Assembly: GCA_046303515.1 (NCBI GenBank)
Contig: JBKCGI010000217.1
Coordinates: 1-64,000 of the forward strand
Source of the DNA: M2408 sp046303515
Lineage (GTDB): Bacteria; Bacteroidota; Bacteroidia; Flavobacteriales_D; Crocinitomicaceae
Direction: 5' to 3'
Length of the DNA stretch: 64,000 bases
Shown here piece after piece: positions 51,999 to 61,076 of this stretch. The notes below the pieces were generated by a model, which saw only the letters and a list, made by a program, of their open reading frames with translations, did not search any database and had not been told where the DNA came from. The position numbers and the translations under genes are program-made. Position 1 is the stretch's first letter. Each line of letters opens with the position of its first letter.

Positions 51999-54368
51999 TT
52001 ACCTCAATACATTGATGTGACCAGTTTTAATAAACTCTTCTGAATTTGGCTTTCTGTACCTTATTTTATAGGTGTAAACACCATCTTGACAAGGTTTCCC
52101 TTTATAATTACCATCCCATCTAAAGCGATTATCGTTATAAGATTCATAAATTAATTCACCCCATCGATTAAAAATTTCGAATTTAATTATTTGAATATTA
52201 AAACTTTCCGCAAAAAACTCATTGTTATGACGATTACCATCTGGTGTAAATGTATTAGGAATGTAAAGTGTTGAACCAATACTAATTATTCTTGTGGTGG
52301 TATCAATACATCCTGCATCATCCACAGCAATAAGTGTGACTATATATTCTCCTAAATCAGAATAGGAAGTACCTGGATTTTCTAAATTTGAAGTTTCACC
52401 GTTACCTAAATCCCATGAAAAACTAACACTATTTGGATTTGTATTAAAAAATTGAACTTCAGAATTCACCTCCAAACTACTTGAATTGTAAGAAAAACTA
52501 GCAAGCGGTTCCCTTACAGGCACTACAGTTGATATTGGAACTGAATATGTTTGACAAGCGTCTGAAATAGAAACGGAATAAGTTGTAGTTTCAAGGGGAT
52601 TAACCCAAACATCCGCACTGCTCTCTTCGGTATGCGACCAAGAGTAGACATATGCCCCAAATCCTAATGTTGCTGAGGCTGATAGCAAAACGGAATCACC
52701 AGGACAAACTAATGTTGGTTGATTGATACTTGGAATCAATAAAATTGTTTGAATAGTATAATCAAAATCTACCGTGTCAGCAGCTCCGCATTGGTCAAAA
52801 ACAATTAAAGAGTAACTTGCTGAAGCCGCTGGAGTAATTGTAATACTTGAAGCAGTGCCAATTTGCTGATTATTTGTTAACCAAATGTAGCTATATTGAC
52901 TTGCTCCACCAGAAACAACAGGTGTAAAAGTTTCTGGAATAAAAGGACAATTTTGATTAACACTTGCTATCGGTTGGATAACAATTGGTACCAATGGAGG
53001 AATATAAATTTCTGCAGTTGCAGACGCAGTTGAGTTCAAACAAAAATCTGTGGCTGTAACAGTATATGAAGTTGTTTGATTTGGCGAAACAGTAATCGAT
53101 GGTGTTGTTTGATTCGTAGACCAAGAATAGGTGATTGGTGCTAAGCCTCCTGTAATTACTGGTGTTAAAGTAACCGTTGGACCCGAATTGCAAAAAATTG
53201 TGTCATTTTCCAAACTAACTGTTATGGGTTCAACATCCTGTATTTGAAGCGTAAATGTTTCTTCGCTAACCCCGTTACAAATATTTGGCACTTGAAAAGT
53301 TATTTCAATAGTCTCTAAACCTTCTGTAATTCCGTCAACAATGGCATCAAAAGTAAAAGAGGCGGAACTTTGACCAGCTGCTAAATTTAAACTTTGCGGA
53401 ATAGTGTTGGTGTAATCCGCACCATTTTGTGCAGTTCCAGAAACTAAAATTTGAACATTGATTGGGTCATCTGTATTTGTTCTTGAAAAAACAAAATCAG
53501 CCGATGTACATCCTTCAGCAATTATGCTTTCATCACCAAAGAAGTTTTGTGAGATTTCAACATCAATATTAGTTGGAGCTTCAGATGTTAAACTTTGTGC
53601 CTCTAAAAATATTCCAGAATCTAAAATCCCATCACCAACATCAGCAATTGCAATGGTTAAATGATATGTTTGTCCGCATTGTACAGGCGATGCTGCAGTT
53701 AAAACTCTTGTATAGCCATCATATTGAATGAATTGAGCGCTCGAATTAAAAGGAGCTTCAGAACCATCGCCGTTATCCACATAAAAAGCGCTATTTGACA
53801 TGTCATTAACATTATCTATGGAAACTATCGTTTGATTTGGAAGTTTTGCAATATTTTGATTTACATAATTACCACCTCCGGGATTCGGACCAGAAATAAA
53901 CAATCCAAAAACATCATTAAAACCAGCATTAACGTATTCGAGATATTCTTCTGAACCAAAAATATAATTGAAGGAAACCAAATCTCCTTGCGCTTGAAAA
54001 TCAAATTCCAAAACGGCTGCATTAAAAGTATTATTGGATCCTAAAATTCCATTCAAAATTGCAGATGATCCACCAGAATTATCAATTCCAGATCCACCAG
54101 AACCATTTGGACCTTGCGGCCCATCTCCGGTATTAAAAATAGTTCCTGTTGTAATTACTATACCTTGATTTAAGCCTAAATTTGCACCATTAAAATTAAA
54201 CGAACCTATTGCCTGAATATCTCCTGTATAATTTATGTTACTCACCTGAACTCCTGTTCCAAGTAAAACATTTTGAACCAAGTTTGGTGGAGACATAGCG
54301 CCACTAGTCGTCAGCTGAGCAAAACTCAAAATTGGAACAACAAAAGCTATGTATAACAGGATTCTCAT
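51999..54368 (-). CDS. T9SS type B secreted protein with choice-of-anchor L and PKD domains
   Basis: 789 aa. Signal peptide (RILLYIAFVVPILSFAQ), a choice-of-anchor L domain (about 20-270: LVQNVLLGTGVQVSNINYTG, SGIDNSGGSSAILNGIL, FDFQAQGDLVSFNYIFGSEE), Ig-like repeats (SPNQTTSYTVTATDFC), a PKD domain (FSWDLGNGETSNLENPGTSY), and a type B sorting domain (LYIPNTFTPDGNRHNNEFFA ... DGNYKGKPCQDGVYTYKIRY). Secreted, probably surface-attached. No palindrome of the regulon type lies upstream. Confidence 0.94.
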   Translation of the reverse strand: MRILLYIAFVVPILSFAQLTTSGAMSPPNLVQNVLLGTGVQVSNINYTGDIQAIGSFNFNGANLGLNQGIVITTGTIFNTGDGPQGPNGSGGSGIDNSGGSSAILNGILGSNNTFNAAVLEFDFQAQGDLVSFNYIFGSEEYLEYVNAGFNDVFGLFISGPNPGGGNYVNQNIAKLPNQTIVSIDNVNDMSNSAFYVDNGDGSEAPFNSSAQFIQYDGYTRVLTAASPVQCGQTYHLTIAIADVGDGILDSGIFLEAQSLTSEAPTNIDVEISQNFFGDESIIAEGCTSADFVFSRTNTDDPINVQILVSGTAQNGADYTNTIPQSLNLAAGQSSASFTFDAIVDGITEGLETIEITFQVPNICNGVSEETFTLQIQDVEPITVSLENDTIFCNSGPTVTLTPVITGGLAPITYSWSTNQTTPSITVSPNQTTSYTVTATDFCLNSTASATAEIYIPPLVPIVIQPIASVNQNCPFIPETFTPVVSGGASQYSYIWLTNNQQIGTASSITITPAASASYSLIVFDQCGAADTVDFDYTIQTILLIPSINQPTLVCPGDSVLLSASATLGFGAYVYSWSHTEESSADVWVNPLETTTYSVSISDACQTYSVPISTVVPVREPLASFSYNSSSLEVNSEVQFFNTNPNSVSFSWDLGNGETSNLENPGTSYSDLGEYIVTLIAVDDAGCIDTTTRIISIGSTLYIPNTFTPDGNRHNNEFFAESFNIQIIKFEIFNRWGELIYESYNDNRFRWDGNYKGKPCQDGVYTYKIRYRKPNSEEFIKTGHINVLR

Positions 54369-54467
54369 CGTACTAATATAACGTTTATTTTTTATATTAG
54401 TTGCTGAATTAACTTTTTTTTAGAAAAAATATTTTAAAACAAGAAAAAAAATGCCTTTAAATTGATC

Positions 54468-56312
54468 TTAAGAATTCAAAATCAGCGCATACATATCAGC
54501 GTAATATCCTTTTGCCTGAAGCAATTCTTGATGTGTTCCTTGCTCAATAATTTTTCCTTTTTGAAGCACTAAAATCAAGTCCGCACGGGCAATTGTTGAG
54601 AGTCGGTGGGCAATAACCAAAGAAGTTCTATTGACCATCAATTCTTCTAAAGCTTGTTGAACAATTTTTTCACTTTCAGAATCCAAGGCAGAGGTTGCTT
54701 CATCCAAAATTAAAATACTTGGATTTCTTAAAATAGCTCTTGCAATACTAATACGCTGTTTTTGTCCACCAGAAAGTTTATTACCTCTTTCTCCAATATT
54801 GGTGTCGTAACCGTTTTCAAGATTCATGATAAAATCATGCGCATGCGCTATTCTAGCTGCTTCCATGACACGCTCATCTGAACAATTTTCAAGTCCAAAA
54901 GCGATGTTGTTTTTAATGGTATCGTTGAATAAAATTGATTCTTGATTGACAACACTAATTTGATTTCTTAAATCTTCGTTTTTAATATCTTTTAGCGGAA
55001 TTCCATCAAAATAAATATCCCCTGAATTGGCTTGGTAAAAATTTAATAACAAATCTGCAATGGTTGACTTACCACTACCCGATTCCCCAACCAAAGCCAC
55101 CATTTTTCCTTTTGGTATTTTAAAAGACAAATCCTGAATAACAAATTCTTCTTTGTACTTAAAACTAACATTTTCAAAGGAAATTTCATTTTGAAGTCCG
55201 GCAAAAGAATGCGGGTTTTGAGATTCATAAATCTGTTCCTCCATCGCTAAAATTTCTTCCACTCGGCGATAAGAAACCTCAGCTTTATGAATGTTTGCAA
55301 TTCCTGTTGCTATACCTTGAATTGGTCTCAATAATTGTGAAAAAACGATTATGAAGGCAATAAATTCTTCACCAGTTAAACCAGAAGAATTTTTCGCATC
55401 TAAAATCATTGAACCACCAAACCAAACGATACAAATCATGACAATTGTTCCTAAAAACTCATTCAATGGTGAAGATAAATCTTTCTTACGGTAAGTTTTT
55501 GTGACCAATTGTTGATGACGTAAATTGATATTGGTAAAAGACTTACGAATATATTCACCTGCATTAAAAGCTTTGATGATTCTAATTCCTCCAAAATTTT
55601 CTTCAATAGATGAAAGTAAAATCCCCATTTGCTCTTGACCTTTTTTGGCTGTGCGTTTTAAACTTTTCCCTATTCGTGAAATCGTGAAAGCAGAAAGTGG
55701 CAATAAAACTAATGATATAAGCGTCAGTTGCGGACTCCAATAAATCAAGGTGATCAAGCTTAAGGCAATTGCAAAAGGCTCTCTAAAAACCAATTCAATC
55801 ATGGAGGTTACAGCAAATTCAATTTCGCCAATATCATTATTCAAACGTGCCATTAAATCACCCTTTTTTTCTTCTGTGAAAAAAGACATTGGTAAACGTA
55901 AAGATTTAGCGAATAATTTATCTCTCAAATCCCGCACAACTTCCATTTTTAAACTAGAATTGTGGTAAATTGCTAAATATCGACAAACATTTTTAAGAAA
56001 AAATGCGATGACAACCGAAATGCAAACAATTAACAAGGCTTGTTTTGGGTCATTCAAAACCATTTGCTGCTTTTCGTAATTGTAGAGCTCGCCTAAATAT
56101 TCAAAAATATTTAAATTAGGATCATCGTAAAGTGGCTTTTTTACTAATTCAATTTCAGATGATTTGGTTTGAAAAATTAATTGCAAAAAGGGTACAAAAA
56201 GCACAAAGGAAATCAAATTGAAAATCACAAAAAGGAAGTTGTAAAAAACTACCAAAAAAGTTTTCCATTTGTTGTGAACTGATAGTTTATATATGGTAAA
56301 AAAGTCTTTCAT
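54468..56312 (-). CDS. ABC transporter, fused permease/ATPase (MsbA-like exporter)
   Basis: 614 aa from the ATG at 56312; a longer frame runs upstream into the rbfA promoter and is rejected because an exact -7 box sits at 56331-56338. Six transmembrane helices, then the ATPase: Walker A LVGESGSGKSTIADLLL, signature LSGGQKQRISIARAIL, Walker B ILILDEATSALD and H-loop IAHRLSTI. Likely exports lipids or hydrophobic compounds such as lipid A precursors; substrate not deducible. Divergent from rbfA. Confidence 0.95.
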   Translation of the reverse strand: MKDFFTIYKLSVHNKWKTFLVVFYNFLFVIFNLISFVLFVPFLQLIFQTKSSEIELVKKPLYDDPNLNIFEYLGELYNYEKQQMVLNDPKQALLIVCISVVIAFFLKNVCRYLAIYHNSSLKMEVVRDLRDKLFAKSLRLPMSFFTEEKKGDLMARLNNDIGEIEFAVTSMIELVFREPFAIALSLITLIYWSPQLTLISLVLLPLSAFTISRIGKSLKRTAKKGQEQMGILLSSIEENFGGIRIIKAFNAGEYIRKSFTNINLRHQQLVTKTYRKKDLSSPLNEFLGTIVMICIVWFGGSMILDAKNSSGLTGEEFIAFIIVFSQLLRPIQGIATGIANIHKAEVSYRRVEEILAMEEQIYESQNPHSFAGLQNEISFENVSFKYKEEFVIQDLSFKIPKGKMVALVGESGSGKSTIADLLLNFYQANSGDIYFDGIPLKDIKNEDLRNQISVVNQESILFNDTIKNNIAFGLENCSDERVMEAARIAHAHDFIMNLENGYDTNIGERGNKLSGGQKQRISIARAILRNPSILILDEATSALDSESEKIVQQALEELMVNRTSLVIAHRLSTIARADLILVLQKGKIIEQGTHQELLQAKGYYADMYALILNS

Positions 56313-56330
56313 TTCATTTGAACTAAAAGA

Positions 56331-56338
56331 CAAAGGTA
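56331..56338 (-). promoter_or_regulatory. -7 box TACCTTTG of the ABC exporter gene
   Basis: Exact TAnnTTTG match, 18 nt before the ATG at 56312; it supports that start over the longer frame. Confidence 0.65.
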
Positions 56339-56425
56339 AGGAGAATTTAGGATTTTTAGGTTTTGAATTTTTTAATCCCTTTTTTAACTTCAAGATAGCA
56401 CTTTTCACAATTGGGAAAAAATCCT

Positions 56426-56433
56426 TAACTTTG
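56426..56433 (+). promoter_or_regulatory. -7 box TAACTTTG of rbfA, leaderless type
   Basis: Exact TAnnTTTG match ending 4 nt before the ATG of rbfA, so +1 would coincide with the start codon. Confidence 0.65.
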
Positions 56434-56437
56434 TCGC

Positions 56438-56773
56438 ATGGGATCAATCAGACAAAATAAAATTGAAGGCGTTATTCAAGAAGAATTATCGATTTTTTTT
56501 CAACGAAATGCTAGAGAAATTTGTTTAGGTGCAATGGTAACTGTAACTGTTGTGCGTGTAACGGCTGATTTATCTTTAGCACGAATATTTTTGAGTGTTT
56601 TTGCTGGTCCCGACAAACAAGAAGTCTTAGAATCAATTCAACTAAATTCAAGTAAAATTCGTGGTGAAGTTGGTCGCAGATTGAAAAATTTACGTAAAAT
56701 ACCTGAACTTATTTTTAAAATTGATGATTCTTTGGATTATGCCATGGAAATTGAAGAATTGTTAAAAAAATAA
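56438..56773 (+). CDS. rbfA: Ribosome-binding factor A
   Basis: 111 aa KH-type protein that assists late 30S maturation. Family features: GSIRQNKIEGVIQEELSIFF at the N-terminus, VRVTADLSLARIFLSVF in the core, IRGEVGRRLKNLRKIPEL and FKIDDSLDYAMEIEELL at the end. Full length. It ends three bases before the permease frame, which is in the same frame after the TAA. Confidence 0.96.
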   Translation: MGSIRQNKIEGVIQEELSIFFQRNAREICLGAMVTVTVVRVTADLSLARIFLSVFAGPDKQEVLESIQLNSSKIRGEVGRRLKNLRKIPELIFKIDDSLDYAMEIEELLKK

Positions 56774-56776
56774 GCC

Positions 56777-58000
56777 ATCAACGTCCCTTTTTACATAGCG
56801 AGAAGATATTTATCCTCTAGAAAAAAAAAGAATGTTATTCATCTGATTTCGCGTATTTCTGTAATTGGAATTGCCGTCACAACTGCTGCTTTAGTCATTC
56901 TGATCGCTGCCTTCAATGGAATTGAATCCATGGTTGAAAAATTGTACAGCGAATTTGATGCTAACCTCACAATTAAAGCAAAAGTTGGAAAATCTTTTGA
57001 TGAAAAAACACTTCAAATCAATCTTATCAAAAAAATTGAAGGAGTAGCTCATGTTTCTCGAGCAATTGAAGAAATTGTGATTTTGAAGCATGAAAAAAAA
57101 TGGGTTAATGCCAAATTAATTGCAGTTGAAGAGGATTTTTTAAATATGATTGAAGCCAAAAAGCATATGGTTGATGGTGAGGCTTTTATTTCCAAGGAAA
57201 ATCAAAATTTTGGACTCATTGGAGCTTCTTTACTAGATAAATTACAAGGTTTTATTCCGGAACATTCATTTGAAAGTATCATAGTTTATTTCCCAAAACG
57301 AAATGCTCGAGTGAGCGCCATGAATAATCCTTTTCGAACTGAACTCTTGAATATTTCTGGCAGAATTAATTACAACAAAGAAGTTAACGAAGAAGCTTTA
57401 ATAATTCCTATAAATTTAGGCCAAGAAATGCTAGATTATGAGGAAAAAATAACTTCAATTTACATTAATTGCAAATCCAAAGATGACCTTTTTGAGGTAA
57501 AAGAAAAAGTTGAAAATTTAATTGGTTCAAATTTTAAAGTCGAGACACATTTTGAAAAAAACAAATTGATTTATCAAACCAGTAAAACAGAAAAAATTAT
57601 TGTGATCTTCATTTTGGTTTTTATATTTATTTTAGCCATTTTTAACTTAGTTGCCTCTTTAACAATGTTATACATTGAGAAAAAAGATAATATTTTAACT
57701 TTAAAAAGCATGGGTGCAAATAAATCTTTTGTTTTCAAAATCTTCTTTTACGAAGGTCTCTTAATTTCATTTAAAGGGATATTTTTTGGCTTAATTCTAG
57801 GCTTTATTATCGCTGGAAGTCAATATTATTTCAAACTCATCACCTTACCAAATTCTGGCGGTCAGCCTTTTCCCATGTGGCTAAATGTAACAGATTGTAT
57901 TTTAGTGTTTGTTATTGTTTCAATAATTTCTATCTTAGCATCCTATTTAACCATTTCCTTTTTATTAAAAAATCAAAAGAACTTTCATTATGAGCGCTAA
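56777..58000 (+). CDS. FtsX/LolC-E family ABC permease with apparent AUC start
   Basis: 407 aa if started at ATC 56777. Homology runs from NVPFYIARRYLSS, through the first transmembrane helix ISVIGIAVTTAALVILIAAF (encoded from about 56849), to the FtsX core (KIIVIFILVFIFILAIFNLV, MLYIEKKDNILTLKSMGANK) and the last helices. No ATG, GTG or TTG exists in frame between the rbfA stop and ATG 56930, and starting at 56930 would lose helix 1. Lol-type permeases work with an ATPase to release lipoproteins from the inner membrane. It overlaps the LacI gene by 11 nt. Confidence 0.82.
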   Translation: MNVPFYIARRYLSSRKKKNVIHLISRISVIGIAVTTAALVILIAAFNGIESMVEKLYSEFDANLTIKAKVGKSFDEKTLQINLIKKIEGVAHVSRAIEEIVILKHEKKWVNAKLIAVEEDFLNMIEAKKHMVDGEAFISKENQNFGLIGASLLDKLQGFIPEHSFESIIVYFPKRNARVSAMNNPFRTELLNISGRINYNKEVNEEALIIPINLGQEMLDYEEKITSIYINCKSKDDLFEVKEKVENLIGSNFKVETHFEKNKLIYQTSKTEKIIVIFILVFIFILAIFNLVASLTMLYIEKKDNILTLKSMGANKSFVFKIFFYEGLLISFKGIFFGLILGFIIAGSQYYFKLITLPNSGGQPFPMWLNVTDCILVFVIVSIISILASYLTISFLLKNQKNFHYER

Positions 58001-58982
58001 AAAATTATCTTTATCAGACTTAGCCAATATTTTAGGTATTTCAAAATCTACAGTTTCCTTTGTGCTTAATAATAAAGGAGATAAGTATAATATTAGCAAA
58101 GAAACCCAACGATTGATTCTTGAAAAGGCAAAAGAATTGAATTTCGTTCCAAATTTTTTCGCGAAAAGTTTACGTGAAGGAAAAACTAAAACTATTGGAC
58201 TAGTAGTTGCTGATATTTCGAATCCATTTTACGGTGAGTTAAGTAAAATGATTCAAGAAGAGTTGCATTTTCACGATTATAAATTATTCATTGTTAACAC
58301 TAACGATAACAAAGAAATTGAATTACAATTGATGCGAGATTTAATTAACCGTTCGATTGATGGTTTGATAGTTGCTCCTTGTAATCCCGTTGAAAACTTG
58401 AAAGAATTATTCAACAGCACACCTATTCCAATTGTTTTTGTGGATAGATACGGTGACAATAAAGCTGATTTCGTTGGAGTAAATAATTACACGGAAACTT
58501 ACAATTTAATTAAAAAGTTCACTAAAAAACCTACTAAATTAGGAGTGTTTTTTTACGAGGAAGACGAAATTTCTACTATTCACTTGAGAATAAATGGAAT
58601 CAAGGATTCAGCTGAAAAGGAAGGTGTAAAATTAGAATTAATTAATGCATACGACTATAAAGACGCTTTAGGTAAAAAAATCACTGAGCTTAGAAAAGAG
58701 AAAATGGATGCAATTATAGCATTAAACAATAAAGTTGCGCTTCAAGTTATTTCTTCTCTTAATGAGTTAAAAATTTCAATTCCAAATGAAGTTGCATTTA
58801 TTTCTTTTGATGACTCTGAAGCCTTCCCGTATTTGAATCCACCAATTTCAGCTTTAAAACAACCAATCAAAGAAATCGGAAAAGAAACTGTAAATCAATT
58901 GATTCGCCGATTGAAAGAAGAACATACTCCTGGTAAATGCGTTGAGTTTTCTTGTCAATTTGTTGCTCGTAGCTCACATTAA
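57990..58982 (+). CDS. LacI family transcriptional regulator
   Basis: 330 aa. N-terminal HTH (LSLSDLANILGISKSTVSFV, LNNKG hinge start) and periplasmic-binding-protein-like sensor domain (IGLVVADISNPFYGELSKMI, DGLIVAPC, AFISFDDSEAFPYLNPPISA). Effector unknown; these usually sense sugars. Overlaps the Lol-type permease gene by 11 nt, so co-expressed with rbfA and the permease. Such a pairing with housekeeping genes makes its regulon hard to guess. Confidence 0.94.
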   Translation: MSAKKLSLSDLANILGISKSTVSFVLNNKGDKYNISKETQRLILEKAKELNFVPNFFAKSLREGKTKTIGLVVADISNPFYGELSKMIQEELHFHDYKLFIVNTNDNKEIELQLMRDLINRSIDGLIVAPCNPVENLKELFNSTPIPIVFVDRYGDNKADFVGVNNYTETYNLIKKFTKKPTKLGVFFYEEDEISTIHLRINGIKDSAEKEGVKLELINAYDYKDALGKKITELRKEKMDAIIALNNKVALQVISSLNELKISIPNEVAFISFDDSEAFPYLNPPISALKQPIKEIGKETVNQLIRRLKEEHTPGKCVEFSCQFVARSSH

Positions 58983-59077
58983 AACAACAACAAAGCCTTC
59001 TATTTTTTGCTTTTGGAATTTGACTATCTGAAATCCAATGTCATACAATAAAAGAATGTTTTACTTTTGATATTGAA

Positions 59078-60280
59078 TCAATCCTTTAAAACCTTGAATG
59101 TATTGTTTTTAATTCGGACAAAATAAATGCCTGACATCAAACTTTTCATATCAATTTGATTGATTTTCCCATGTTCTAAATCGCCAGCAGAAACAATTTT
59201 CCCAACGGAATTTACAATTTCAAACGAAGTATTTTGAGCTAAATTTCCAATAAATAATTCATCTAAAACTGGATTAGGATAAATTGAAATTTCACTCAAG
59301 TCTAAATCTTCCTCACCAGCAGTTGCTTCCTCACAGGACCATTGCGAATATGGAATGTTGTTTATGGTAGACCAATTTTGAAAAGCAGTTAATTTATCCG
59401 TTATAAATGCCCATTCCATGTCTCCATTTGCTACGTATGCATCGATTGAATCCAAAACAGTTTTGACTTTTGTAAAAAATCCTGGTGTATCAAAATCGCG
59501 CACATTGATCATAACACTCAAATTGTAAAATTTATCAGATGGCCAAGTTCCGTCATGAATACGCTTAATATTTTCTCGCATAGCATTTATTATCCATTGA
59601 ACATTATTTGTTGTGTCATGAATCACTGGAGCGCATCCGTTCCCTACTAACCAAAGATTTGCAGTAGGGTCGTGCGTATAAACATTTGTCGAGGTGTCGC
59701 CATCTTTTGGTTTCCAAACGCCATAATCATTTAAATCTTGGACGTGATTCGGACTTCCACCTCCCCAAATGATTTCTGCTTGCCAAGGTTGGTGATACAC
59801 AGCTCCAAATTTTACATTTCTAAACTGAGTCCAATCTTCATTCGCATATGGATAAGCTAAAAAACCTCCAACAGTGTGCGTTGAAGTTACTCCACAACTA
59901 TCTAGAAGATGATACACGTCAGAGATGTTGTAATTATATTGTGGCGATTCTGTTTTATTTCGTGAATCTATTTCAACTTTACCAGAAGTATACATGCGTT
60001 CCAAAACATCATTAGGATTGGTAAACGCTTGATCCCAATTCAATGCCCCTAATACAAATTTTGAACAGGTCTGAAAATTCCATCTTCCATCAATGGAAAT
60101 CATGTGATTCAAAATTTGATTAATAACAGTTACAGCGCTATCAAATTCATTTTGGTTTGTGTCGTAAGATTCACCAAGCATTTCATTATGTGTTGCTAGG
60201 TTTATATAAATTTTTGGCGTTTGTGCTATAAGCATTTGAGTACTCAAGAAAAATGTACAAACAAGTAATATATTTTTCAT
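59078..60280 (-). CDS. Secreted protein with T9SS type A sorting domain
   Basis: 400 aa from the ATG at 60280, chosen because the longer frame overlaps an exact -7 box at 60311-60318. Signal peptide (ILLVCTFFLSTQMLIAQ), then a domain I do not recognise (PKIYINLATHNEMLGESYDT, IWGGGSPNHVQDLNDYG, HDPTANLWLVGNGCAP, FITDKLTAFQNW). The spacing of His and Asp residues loosely recalls glycoside hydrolase/deacetylase folds, which is not supported further. C-terminal sorting domain: ISIYPNPVLDELFIG ... GIYFVRIKNNTFKVLKD. Confidence 0.85.
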   Translation of the reverse strand: MKNILLVCTFFLSTQMLIAQTPKIYINLATHNEMLGESYDTNQNEFDSAVTVINQILNHMISIDGRWNFQTCSKFVLGALNWDQAFTNPNDVLERMYTSGKVEIDSRNKTESPQYNYNISDVYHLLDSCGVTSTHTVGGFLAYPYANEDWTQFRNVKFGAVYHQPWQAEIIWGGGSPNHVQDLNDYGVWKPKDGDTSTNVYTHDPTANLWLVGNGCAPVIHDTTNNVQWIINAMRENIKRIHDGTWPSDKFYNLSVMINVRDFDTPGFFTKVKTVLDSIDAYVANGDMEWAFITDKLTAFQNWSTINNIPYSQWSCEEATAGEEDLDLSEISIYPNPVLDELFIGNLAQNTSFEIVNSVGKIVSAGDLEHGKINQIDMKSLMSGIYFVRIKNNTFKVLKD

Positions 60281-60310
60281 AGTAAATAGTTTTTGTGATA
60301 TCGGTTTAGA

Positions 60311-60318
60311 CAAAGCTA
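60311..60318 (-). promoter_or_regulatory. -7 box TAGCTTTG of the 59078-60280 gene
   Basis: Exact TAnnTTTG match, 30 nt before the ATG at 60280. Confidence 0.6.
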
Positions 60319-60398
60319 TTAAAAAATAGTTTAATTTACCATACTTTTTTTTAATTTCTGCGTTATGTAAGAAAGAATTTTATTACTTTGGCACCGTC

Positions 60399-61061
60399 AT
60401 GAAAGCAAAAGATTTAATAACAGACGAAATTCCACCGTTGAAGCACACAGATACGGGTGAAATTGCTTTGAGATGGATGGATGAGTTCAAAGTATCTCAT
60501 TTACCTGTTTTGAAAAACGATAATTACGTTGGATTAATTTCCGAATCTGATATTTTGGATAAAATGGATATTCACGAAACTTTGGATATCTTATTTGACC
60601 ATTTACCGAGACCTTATGTCAAGGAAAACGCACATATTTACGAAGTGTTATACCGTGTTGCAGAACATAAAATTTCCGTTATTCCAGTTTTGGCGGAAGA
60701 TGAAAGTTATTTGGGTTGTACCAGTATTCACCAATTGATTACTTTAATTGCGAACACTGGAAGTATCAAAGAATCTGGTGGAATTATTGTTTTAGAGGTA
60801 AATCAAATTGACTATTCCTTGGCTCAAATTGCTCAAATAGTGGAAAGTAATGGCGCTAAAATATTGAGTTCATATATCATGTCTTCTTCTGATTCTACCA
60901 AATTAGAAGTTACGCTAAAAATAAATCAAGTGGAATTGGGTCGAATCATTCAAACCTTTGAACGCTACGATTATACAATTTCCGCATCTTATCAAAAAAG
61001 TACCTTTGATGATGATTTGCAAAACCGTTACGATGCATTATTGAATTTCTTAAAATTCTAA
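60399..61061 (+). CDS. CBS-domain pair protein
   Basis: 220 aa. Two CBS domains (MKAKDLITDEIPPLKHTDTG, VGLISESDILDKMD; AHIYEVLYRVAEHKISVIPV) followed by an ACT-like tail (YSLAQIAQIVESNGAKILSS). It probably binds adenine nucleotides and senses energy status. It precedes nadK by 15 nt, a pairing seen widely in Bacteroidota, which suggests a link to NADP production. A near-match box (TTACTTTG) lies 8 nt upstream. Confidence 0.9.
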   Translation: MKAKDLITDEIPPLKHTDTGEIALRWMDEFKVSHLPVLKNDNYVGLISESDILDKMDIHETLDILFDHLPRPYVKENAHIYEVLYRVAEHKISVIPVLAEDESYLGCTSIHQLITLIANTGSIKESGGIIVLEVNQIDYSLAQIAQIVESNGAKILSSYIMSSSDSTKLEVTLKINQVELGRIIQTFERYDYTISASYQKSTFDDDLQNRYDALLNFLKF

Positions 61062-61076
61062 CAAAAACTTCACACA

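Noticed and set aside
56313..56447. Longer N-terminus for the ABC exporter
   Set aside because: It would overlap its own -7 box and the divergent rbfA promoter; the ATG at 56312 begins the normal transmembrane domain.
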